Shown: positions 55,450 to 64,000 of the stretch, in pieces
Numbering within the stretch: position 1 is the stretch's first letter
Layout: every line of letters starts with the position of its first letter
Assembly: GCA_036927565.1 (NCBI GenBank)
Contig: JAYESD010000005.1
Location: 146,085,196 to 146,149,195 of the forward strand
Direction of reading: 5' to 3'
DNA from: Tuctoria greenei
Taxonomy: Eukaryota; Streptophyta; Magnoliopsida; Poales; Poaceae
DNA length: 64,000 nt
Notes under the pieces: generated by a model
Databases searched by the model: none
What the model saw: the letters and a program-made list of their open reading frames with translations, nothing else
Told to the model about the DNA's origin: nothing
Program-made: the position numbers and the translations under genes

Positions 55450-56709
55450 GCAGGAGAAAAGAATGATTACGAATGTGTCCAACATGCTGAGTTACGTGAT
55501 ATGATGAAGGCCATGACAAATATGTTCTCCAAATACAATGCATCAACGGAGGAGTCATTGGCAAACTTGACTCGCCAACTTGATAACCTTTCTCTTCGGA
55601 TTAATAGTCTTGAGGCTTGAGGCTCGGTTGCCTCTCGGTGAAAGACATGAAGACAATGCTTCTGATGATATGGAAGATCACAACAATCAGCCAAGACTGC
55701 CACTTTATCGTCGAGGTATGGGAGGTAATAATCATCATAACAATTATAACTGTCCTACTGATGATCTTTTTGCTAAAGTGAAATTTACTATACCCTCTTT
55801 TTCTGGCGCTTATGATGTTGAGGCTTATATTGATTGGGAGATGACAGTAGAGAAAAATTTAATTGCCATCTTGTTCCTGAACAACATAGAGTTCGTCAAT
55901 CCACTAGTGAGTTTAAGGACTTTGCTATCATATGGTGGAATGAACTTGTTAAAAATAGAACTAATCCTCCAACATGGGATATATTAAAAGAAGCTATGCA
56001 TGTTCGATTTGTTCCTCCTTCTTTTCAGCGAGACCTTTGCAAAACATTGCAGCGCTTAGACCAAGGTAACATGTCTGTAGAGGAGCATTATCAAGAGTTA
56101 CAAAAAGCTATGCTATGTTGTGGGGTAGTAGAGGGAATGGATGATAAAATAGCTCGTTTTTATGGGGCTTTGAGGCGTGAAATTCAGGACATTGCTGATT
56201 ACAAGGAATATGATACTGTTAACAGATTGTTTCAGCTTGCTATGTTGGCAGAATAAGAATTGCATGGCTGACAACAACATCAACAACACACGAGGAGCAA
56301 CTTCATGCCGCGTTTGACATCTACACCATTCAAATCAGCACCATCTTCGACCTTTCGTGTAGCGACTACACCATCCAATGGCGGCCACCAAACTACACCT
56401 GCTGCTCCACCTTCTCGCATGACGGAGGGCAGCAGGATGACATCATTCAAGCCTTCGTCGTCCACTTTTTCTACGAGTCGTACTTCCGACATAAAGTGTC
56501 ACCGCTGCCAAGGACATGGTCACATGATGAGAGATTGTCCGAGCAAACAAGCATACATAGCACGTGTCGATGGCGGGTATGATAGTACTTCAGATGTTAA
56601 GGATAAATATTCTCTTGCTACTAACGTTGCAGATCTAAATGACGAACACACCGATGAAGAGGTACTTGGTACAGCGGCGATGGAGAACTATAGGAGCATC
56701 ATTGTTGAA
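55450..56709 (+). pseudogene. Chromoviral gag (Reina/CRM-like), truncated
   Basis: Frames in order: an N-terminal helix (MMKAMTNMFSKYN, LDNLSLRINSLE), an Asn/His-rich linker, the gag domain (FTIPSFSGAYDVEAYIDWE, FAIIWWNELVK, TWDILKEAMHVRFVPPSFQ, LQRLDQGNMSVEEHYQELQ) and a CCHC zinc knuckle CHRCQGHGHMMRDC followed by PSKQAY. There are two stops (near 55618 and 56256) and at least one frameshift near 55860. It ends at 56709 where the copia LTR starts, so PR, RT and integrase are absent. Confidence 0.85.
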
Positions 56710-58260
56710 TGTGGCCTAGAAAGGGGAGGGTGAATAGGCCTTTTTGAATTTTGTCGGAACCTGCAACTTAACAACCAGATCAAAACTCGAGATATCGGAC
56801 TAGTCCGGTCAAGTGCGTACTAGTCCGGTGTGTACCGACTAGGTTAATCAAGTTTGATCGATTAATTTGATTCTACTATGTATGCAGCGGAAATATACTA
56901 TTAATTGAAGTGTTACACGATTATGAACTAGGATATACCACAAGTCAATCTTATGTTTAATGTTTCAATGTAAAGTATTCAAGATTGATTGAAACCCTAG
57001 TTTGATATGATGTATAAGAATGATGAACACAAAGTAAGAACACAAGCAATTTATCCCGTGGTTCTGTTCCCACAGAGGCAACCTACATCCACATTGAGGA
57101 GTCCACAAAAGGACTGGGTCTTCTCCAACCCTACCCTCGTCGGATCGCCGCGAAGGTCAATCCTCTTCTCTTATCACAAAGGGTAAATAACCAAATTCAA
57201 GGTGCCTCCTCACACATTGAGGGCTTCCCTAGATTACAACAAGAACTCCACCAAGAACACACTCGAAAGATTATAATGAAAACCACAGGAGCGTGTTATG
57301 GAATCAAACCAAGAGCTCAATGAGTGATGAATCGTGTCTCTCCAATGTTCCAAAGTGTATCCTCAAGGGATTGATCTTTTTGGCTTTTGATTACATGGAG
57401 AGATGTGTTTTTGAGTCTCTTGGGAGGTGTGACAGTGCAGAGGGTTGAGAGAGATTAAAGTTGGGCCGTGTACATCTATTTATATGGGGTTTCTAAAAGT
57501 GACCTTTAGGGTTTAGGAAGATCGGACTAGTCCGTGGTGGACACCAGACTAGTCCGGTGTGCTGTGTGTAGCAAAACCTAAGTGTCCTGAAATATAGGAC
57601 TAGTCCGGCCAGAAGCGGACTTGTCCGATTTCGCTTCTGGAAGTCTTCAGGCTAGTCCGATATTCATCGGATTTGTCAAGATAAGTGAAACCCTATGTGA
57701 ATTGGGAGAAAATTCTGCACTTGGAGGACTTGTCCCATTTAGGTCAGAGGGTTTTTCGGACTAGTCTGTGCCAATATCAGACTTGTCCGATTTAGATCAG
57801 AATGATATCAGACTAGTCCGTTGTGTGATCAGACTTGTTCGATTTTGTGCAGCTTGTGAAGTGTTTTGAAGACTAGTCCACACTAGGGAGGAATAGTCCG
57901 ATTCTAGTCAGAAAGATATCGGACTAGTCCGTGGTTATATCAGACTTGTCCGATCTTATGCAGAGAGATATCAGACTAGTCCGGTGTCAATTGGACTAGT
58001 CTGGTCCTGTATATGTGCAATGTGTGTGTTTATTTGTGTTTGAGCTCTTGGGGTGTGTTTCCTTAACACACTCCACACAAAATGATGTACTACACTTGCT
58101 CCTTGAGCTCTTCTCCACATTGCTCCTCATTCTCCCATCTTATTGGCACTTTTCTTATTTTCACATTAAAACATGTGCTCATCTCAACAAAGTGGTTAGG
58201 ATCGCATTTGCTTGTCATAAATCATCCAAAACCCATAAGGGATTCCTAGATGCACTTTCA
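56710..58260 (-). repeat. 3' LTR of the Sirevirus-like element
   Basis: 1551 bp. On the minus strand it starts TGAAAGTGCATCTAGG (58260) and ends TTTCTAGGCCACA (56710). It holds about 18 copies of a CGGACTAGTCCG-like palindrome between 56797 and 58000. Confidence 0.88.
56797..58000. repeat. Array of dispersed CGGACTAGTCCG-like palindromes (LTR)
   Basis: About 18 copies, some exact (57524, 57924) and some as GGACTTGTCCGAT or AGACTAGTCCG, irregularly spaced at 15-80 bp, often preceded by ATAT or GAT. Confidence 0.9.
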
Positions 58261-58276
58261 ATCTCCCCCTTTTTGG
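58261..58276 (-). promoter_or_regulatory. Polypurine tract next to the LTR
   Basis: CCAAAAAGGGGGAGAT on the minus strand abuts the LTR start. Confidence 0.9.
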
Positions 58277-58739
58277 TGATTGATGACAAGCAATTGAGGT
58301 TTCACAAAATATGATAAAAAGTTGAGATTTTCATAAAGTAGGCACATATGAGTTTAAAATACATTAAGCAATGAAAACTTGATCCATATGTGCATTCTTT
58401 ATGGTGGGATGCATAACTAAGTGCATTGAAACACTAATCATGAAGAGAATGACATAATTGATATTAACATACAAACAACAAGCATATATGTCATTTTAAG
58501 AGCAAAATCACATATTTCATCAATTACTTGACAAGTAGTTCGAAGCATTGCATCACAGGACCATTAAGTAACATAAGAGCATATTAAATAGTTTACAACC
58601 CACAAAACAGATAAAAAGCATAAAGGAAGCTCTCTCCTCGCATCCTGCAGCTTAAGACCTAAGACCTAAGACTCCCCCTCAATCTCTCCCCCTTTGGCAT
58701 CAAGACACCAAAAAGAAGGAGAGGAGGGACCTAAAGTCT
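58277..58739 (-). other. 3' untranslated region with extra polypurine tracts
   Basis: No ORF. GCCAAAGGGGGAGAGATTG and GAGGGGGAGTC at 58673-58699 (minus strand) are further polypurine tracts, as described for Sireviruses. Confidence 0.75.
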
Positions 58740-60296
58740 TCAAGCCTCGCTGTCGGTCCTCTCATTGTCTTCGTCTTTGTCTTCGGGCTGATGAGGAGGA
58801 GGAGGAGGTGCGGAGCCACTCGAGCCCCCAATGCCAAAGTAGGCAAGCTCGGAGGGGGTCAAGGGCCCAAGCTCAGTGTATTCGGAGTCGGAATCATCAG
58901 AGATTACTAGAGATCCAATGGGCTCGATCTCAAGTTTCTTGCAAATCTGCTTCACATTTTCCTTGACATACTTCATGTCTTCCTTTCTTCTCTTGTTAAG
59001 CTTGTGGGCCTTCACCTCAGCCTTTCTGCAGGAAGCAAAGATAGCAGCCAAGTACTTGAAAATGCCACTCGCAGATCCCTTTTGAGGAGCTGCCCTAGTG
59101 GCAGGGGCAGCCCTGGCATCTCCAATTGCTTTTGCCAGAGCCTCAAGACTGGAGGCTGGAGATGGAGCAGCCTGAATGCTTGGCTTTTGAGTCATCAGGG
59201 GCCTCAAAGGAAGGTGCTCCACATCTTTGACAAATTCAATGCCAGTGACCTTCTCAATCATGAACATAAGATAAGGAGCATAGCCACATGACCTATTGGG
59301 TGTGCAAGAGATGTTGACCATATCGTTCCAGATATACTCAGCCACATCAAACTTGCGGTCCTTGCTTATGACTCTCATCAAGGTCTGGAAATAGCGCAGC
59401 ACACTCCTAGCATCCCCATCCTTGGGGGCAATTGTCTTCCTCAAGACTCCGTTCAAGACCACAAAGAAAGGCTTCAAGTTCTTTGTGGAGGGAGGGTTGA
59501 ACCTGGAGTTTGGATCATAGAGGAATTTCATCTTATCCTTCTCAATGACACCTATGTTGTGGATGACCAAGTTGTCATGGCTTGAGCTGTCAATGTGTAG
59601 CAGGCTTGCAAAGTCTTCATAAGTTATACTATACTTGGATCCGTGAGTCATCCAAGTAACATTCTCTTCATCATCACTTGAGAAATGGAAAGTGTCAAAG
59701 AATTGCGCTATGACCTTATCATTCCAATTGTTCCTGAAGGCAAAGAGATCCTTAAGGCCATGTCTCTCAATTGCCTCCACCACTTCAACAAACGGTGAGC
59801 AGCCCTTCTTCTGAAAGAGCGCCCAATCAATCCATTGGATGCGCACTATAAGTGTCTTCATGGGGAGGTACACAGACTTGTAGAAATCTACATGGAAATT
59901 GCTCCAAAATCTGCCATCGATAGCCTGCTTCGGACGGCTGTAGCAATCAACATTGCGGAACTTAGCCACTAAGTCACTGCCCTTTCCATTGAACTTTTCT
60001 TCTGGGGGGTCCCGGGCCCCTTGCTTTGGAGCTGACATCTTCAGGGGGCCAATTGGGCCTGTTGTGATCCCCTTGTATTTGCCCTTTGCTAGGCGAGCAC
60101 TCGTCGAGCTAGGGCCACCACCAGCGGAAGCCCTGGAAGCAGGCACCTTTCGTCGAGCCACCCTCTTTTGAGACTGAGGAGGGGAGGGGGCTGGCTCGGA
60201 AGGTCGTTTCTTGCTTTGGTCTGTCGAGGATCAAAGTGGGGCTTCTTGTTCCATCTCGGCTTCGAAGTCAGAAACATAGTCGTGAGAGTTCGACAT
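58740..60296 (-). pseudogene. Envelope-like post-pol ORF of the Sirevirus-like element
   Basis: The frame starts at ATG 60296 (MSNSHDYVSDFEAE) and would give 518 residues. A TGA at 60233-60231 (codon 22) is the only interruption; the next Met (60161) leaves 473 codons open. A basic, Ser/Pro-rich N-terminus is followed by a globular part (FWSNFHVDFYKSVYLPMK, ITYEDFASLLHI, RSCGYAPYLMFMIEK). Then come an Ala/Pro-rich linker, a charged helix (VKAHKLNKRRKEDMKYVKE) and an acidic end with EPEDKD-type residues. Sireviruses carry such an ORF after pol. I see no signal peptide; one C-terminal helix could be coiled-coil. True envelope function is unproven for plant elements. Confidence 0.75.
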
Positions 60297-61214
60297 GCCC
60301 TGTGAATGGATTATACAGGGTATGGGTGAGAAAGGATAACAAGGAATTGCATTGATGAAGTAAAAGGTAGGGTTGAGTGCAGAAAAATTGGACAAGTCCG
60401 GTGTACAGGCACAGACTAGTCCGGGTGATCAGACTTGTCCGTGCATGGACCGGACTAGTCATGTATTCATCCTCAAAAACCTAGCCAATGAGAAAAATGG
60501 TAATTCCTAATGCACAACTGTCTTAGCATCAATATAATACATCAAGGAAACATGTATACAGTGAGAGATGCTAGGCTATTCCATCAACAATGAAGAAAAT
60601 AGAGATTTCTAGGGTTTGGGGAAAAATACTGAAGAAATCGCTTGAATCAGGAAGAGGAGGGCGTTGAAGGCCGGACAAGTCCGCGAACTTCAATCCCCGA
60701 GCGAGAAAGCTTGATTTCCACCCAAATGTGGAGCTTTTTGATGGAGGATATGCAAAATCGCCTTGGGGAGCTCAAGCGTGGAGAGAGGAAGCTTGTGGCA
60801 AGTGTGGGCGTGAGGAAATTAGGTTTTGGCGGTGTCTAGGGTTAAGGACACAAAAAATCGGACAAGTCCAAAAATGATCGGACTAGTTCAAACTTTTCCA
60901 GAGGCTATATCGGACTAGTCCGTGGTCTATCGGACTAGTCTGGCCTAACCGGTGCTCTGCGGACTAGTCTGCATGGGTGGACTAGTCCGGGTAACTACGG
61001 AGTAGTCCGTTGTCACCAGGGAAGAAATTCTTAGCCCATTCATATATATTTTAAGGTACATATTTAGAAAATAGGGAGGCAAATCAAATCAAATAATCTT
61101 GATGAATATGATCAGCAAGCATACAACAATCAAGCAATTACCATAATTCACCAAGATCTAGTAATTTACATAGTTTTTTGGAGAAAATTTAGAGAGATGA
61201 TTTTCACAATCCAA
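60297..61214 (-). other. Spacer between pol and the envelope-like ORF, with palindromes
   Basis: No supported ORF. About a dozen CGGACTAGTCCG / GGACAAGTCCG copies lie at 60384-60470, near 60672 and at 60855-61010, the same motif as in the LTR. Confidence 0.8.
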
Positions 61215-62618
61215 TCAACATATTTTGAAGAGTTCATACATGTATGCAAGTTTTGAAGCCACATTCCGAGCATCAAGGATGTTTAGTTCATTTCGAAGCT
61301 TGCATAAGTGTTTTTCATCAAGTGGCTTGGTGAATATGTCGGCCAATTGCTTTTTGGTGTTGATATGGGAAATGGTTATGTCTCCTTTTATGGAGTTATC
61401 TCTCAAGAAGTGATGTCGGATGTCTATGTGTTTGGTTCTAGAGTGCTCTACTGGATTATGGGCAATTTTAATGCCACTTTCATTATCACAAAGGAGTGGA
61501 ATACGGTTCATATTGTAACCGTAATCCCTTAGAGATTGTCGCGTCCAAAGGAGTTGTGCACAACAACTTCCAGCTGCAACATACTCCACTTCGGTTGTGG
61601 ATAAGGAAATGGAGTTTGGTTTCTTGGAGGACCAAAAAACTAGGGATCTACCTAGGAATTGGCATGTACCGAAGGTACTTTTTCTATCTACATTGCATCC
61701 GGCATAATCTGCATCGGAGTAGCCAATGAGATTGAATTTGGAGCCTTTTGGATACCAAAGATCGAGGTTGGGTGTATGAACTAAATATCTCAATATCCTT
61801 TTTACGGCTGTCAAGTGACACTCCTTAGGATTGGCTTGAAATCTTGCACACAAACATACACTCAACATAATGTCTGGCCTAGATGCACATAAATAGAGTA
61901 GAGATCCAATCATGGAGCGATATACCTTTTGATTGACGCTAGGTCCATCTTCATTGAGATCCAAGTGTCCATTCGTTGCCATGGGAGTCTTTATGGGCTT
62001 CGCCTTGTCCATCCCAAACTTCTTGAGTATGTCTTGAGTGTATTTAGTTTGGCTTATGAACGTTCCTTCCTTTTGTTGCCTCACTTGGAATCCCAAGAAG
62101 TACTTTAGCTCTCCCATCATAGACATCTCAAACCAATCTGTCATAATTTTACTAAACTCCTCACAAAAAGATTTGTTAGTTGAACCAAAGATTATATCAT
62201 CAACATAAATTTGACAAACAAAAAGATCATCGTCAAAATTCTTTGGAAACAATGTATAATCTACTTTACCAATCATAAAGCCATTTTTAATTAAGAAATA
62301 TCTAAGACACTCATACCAAGCTCTAGGAGCTTGTTTGAGGCCGTAGAGAGCCCTACACAATTTAAATACGTGGTCGGGGAACTCTTCGTCTTCGAACCCA
62401 GGGGGTTACTCCACATACACCTCCTCCTTGATTAGTCCGTTGAGGAAGGCGCTTTTCACATCCATTTGATTGAGCTTGAAATCATGGTGAGTAGCATATG
62501 CAAGTAACATTCTAATGGACTCAAGTATAGCTACAGGAGCAAAGGTCTCATCAAAATCCAAACATTCGACTTGTGAATACCCTTTGGCCACAAGTCGTGC
62601 CTTGTTCCTTGTCACCAC
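61215..62618 (-). pseudogene. Copia reverse transcriptase and RNase H
   Basis: The frame 62618-62406 has ARLVAKGYSQVECLDFDETF, SIRMLLAYATHH, QMDVKSAFLNGLI. After one in-frame TAA (VYVE*PPG) the same frame goes on from about 62405 with YGLKQAPRAWYE, the catalytic YVDDIIFGS, GELKYFLGFQV, SLLYLCASRPDIM, YSDADYAG and the RNase H end (VEYVAAGSCCAQLLW, IDIRHHFLRD, DIFTKPLDE). RT and RNase H active sites look intact. Only nonsense changes interrupt it (a second TAA lies at about 62634). Confidence 0.92.
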
Positions 62619-62630
62619 CCCATTTTCGTC

Positions 62631-64000
62631 TTATTTGTTGTGGAAGACCCATTTAGTGCCGACTACGTTGGATTTGGGTCTTTCGACTAGTTCCCACACC
62701 TCGTTTCTTTTGAAATTGTTGAGTTCTTCTTGCATGGCCACTACCCAATCTGGATCCTTCAGTGCATCCTCAACCCTGCGTGGTTCCAAAAAGGACACAA
62801 ACGAGTAATGCTCACAAAAATTAGCTATGCGAGATCTAGTAGTTACTCCCTTTTGGATTCCACCGATGATGTTGTCGATTGGGTGATCCCTTTGGACGCA
62901 TTGGTGTACTCTTTGGTGTGGTACTTGCTGTCTTGAATCTTCATGATCATCTTTTTGTCCCCCAAAATGGTTGCCCTCACTGACTTGTTTATCATCTTCA
63001 ATTTCTTGAGGTTGATCTTGTATGGAAGCTCCCCCTTGATCATTGGTCTCCTGTTGTGGTTCGTTTTCCTCATGCATATGTAGAGGTAGCTCTTGTGGTC
63101 GAATTTCACCTAACGCCATTCTTCTCAATGCTTGACAAGGAGCTTCTTCCTTATCTAGCACACATGGATCAACGTGCTCCTCTTGGGAGCCATTAGTTTC
63201 ATCGAACACTATGTCACGTGCTACTTCAACAAGTTCGGAGGTCTTGTTGTAGACACGATAGGCGTAAGTGTTCGAATCATAACCAAGCAAGAAACCTTCA
63301 CCGGACTTTGAAGTGAACTTTTAAGTCCTAGTCTTCTTGTTCAAAATATAGCATTTGGAACTGAAATCTCAAAAATATGAAATGTTAGGCTTGTTACCGG
63401 TGAGTAGCTCATAGGATGTCTTCTTGAGTAGTCGATGAAGGTAAAGTCGACTTATGGCGTGGCAAGCAGTGTTGACCGCTTCTGCTCAAAATCGATCTGA
63501 GGTCTTGTACTCATCGAGCATTGTTCTCACCATCTCTATGAGGGTTCGGTTCTTCCTTTCGGCGACATCGTTTTTTTGAGGGGAGTAAGGAGCTGAAAAC
63601 TCGTTCTTTATGCCTTCTTCATCTAGGTACTCCTCCACTTGTGTGTTCTTGAACTCCGTGCCATTGTCGCTTCGATGTTCTTGATTGTCAATGAGAATTC
63701 ATTTTGAGCTCGCTTGAAGAACTTCTTGACTATTCCTTGTGTTTCTGACTTATCATGTAAAAAGAAAACCCATGTGAAGCAAGAAAAATCATCAACAACT
63801 ACTAAACAATATTTGTTACCACCGATACTTATGTAGGCAATTGGACCCAATAAGTACATGTGAAGTAGCTCGAGCGGTCTTGTTGTAGTCATGACGTTCT
63901 TCGCGGGTTGAGGTGCTCCAACTTGCTTCCCGGCTTGGCATGCGCTACAGGGCCTGTCTTTCTCAAAAACAACATCCTTTAAACCTTGGATGTGATCGCC
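62631..64000 (-). pseudogene. Copia integrase and linker to RT
   Basis: From the right edge: the end of the integrase zinc region (C-x2-C in CSACQAGK), then the core in the frame 63892-63623 (LLHMYLLGP, YCLVVVDDFSCFTWVFFLHDKSE). Frameshifts follow through the DNGTEF and PYSPQKND region. The frame 63290-62631 has the C-terminal domain (GYDSNTYAYRVYN) and an acidic linker ending in the WVFHNK region of RT. The first catalytic Asp (HMDL) is Tyr here, so integrase would be inactive even without the frameshifts. Confidence 0.9.

Larger units (their letters stand above)
49241..56709 (+). mobile_element. 5' part of a second chromovirus, + strand, split and truncated
   Basis: An LTR ending CTCATCA at 49997, a PBS at 50000, a leader (50010-50427 and 54619-55440) and a gag (55450-56709) read rightwards. 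The element 50428-54613 interrupts the leader and the copia LTR at 56710 cuts gag before pol. The Gag type is chromoviral (Reina/CRM-like) and different from the Tekay elements. The left LTR edge is uncertain. Confidence 0.65.
56710..64000 (-). mobile_element. Sirevirus-like Ty1/copia element, 3' half
   Basis: Minus-strand order within the window: integrase (from the right edge), RT, RNase H, a spacer with palindromes, an envelope-like ORF, polypurine tracts and the 3' LTR. Copia order (integrase before RT), the post-pol ORF, the multiple GGGGGAGA tracts and the TGAAAGTGCATCTAG LTR start fit Sireviruses (Maximus/SIRE). The 5' LTR and gag are beyond the right edge. It interrupts a chromovirus gag at 56709. 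Confidence 0.88.

Noticed and set aside
56797..58000. CRISPR-like or satellite array
   Set aside because: The units are 11-12-bp palindromes at irregular spacing inside a copia LTR, with no constant spacer length and no monomer structure.

Overview
This window looks like a heterochromatic, retrotransposon-packed stretch of a grass (Poaceae) nuclear genome. I infer this from the element types: Tekay-type chromoviruses with 3-4 kb LTRs, Tat/RIRE2-like Ty3/gypsy elements with an antisense gene, an Athila-type element and a Sirevirus-like Ty1/copia element. I see no host gene, tRNA, rRNA or CRISPR array. Almost everything is nested LTR retrotransposons in different states of decay; the species cannot be named from the sequence.

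Layout, left to right. 1-3129: part of a + oriented chromovirus-family LTR ending ...CCCCACA at 3129. 3130-29893: a minus-strand chromovirus (5' LTR 25823-29893, primer-binding site 25807-25818, 5' ORF 22810-23814, gag/PR 21788-22548, RT 20725-21640, RNase H 13093-13551, integrase plus chromodomain 11640-13092, polypurine tract at 11550, interrupted 3' LTR 3130-11549). Two elements sit inside it: 4585-10022 in the 3' LTR (target duplication GTTAG) and a deleted Tat element 13552-20724 in the RT/RNase H region (target duplication CATTM). 29894-48070: a minus-strand Athila-type element (LTR 46986-48070, PBS 46959-46977, gag, PR, RT, then the rest of RNase H and integrase at 29894-30949), split by a nearly full-length 13.1-kb Tat element at 30955-44075 (target duplication ACCTA). 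48071-50427 and 54614-56709: an LTR fragment, then the 5' end of another + oriented chromovirus (PBS at 50000, gag 55450-56709), interrupted by a deleted Tekay-type element 50428-54613 (target duplication ATTTC). 56710-64000: the 3' half of a minus-strand Sirevirus-like copia element (LTR 56710-58260, envelope-like ORF 58740-60296, RT/RNase H and integrase 61215-64000), which cuts off the preceding gag.

The nesting gives an insertion order: Athila first; the chromovirus and the 13.1-kb Tat element inside it; the smaller elements inside the chromovirus. The most interesting system is the antisense gene of the two Tat elements. It lies between pol and the 3' LTR, opposite to gag-pol, and has an intron of 76-78 bp at the same place and phase in both copies. 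In the better copy, splicing joins two long reading frames in frame. A second unusual item is the chromovirus itself, which looks like a chimera: a 5' part with an unfamiliar ORF is fused into the middle of a normal gag-pol.
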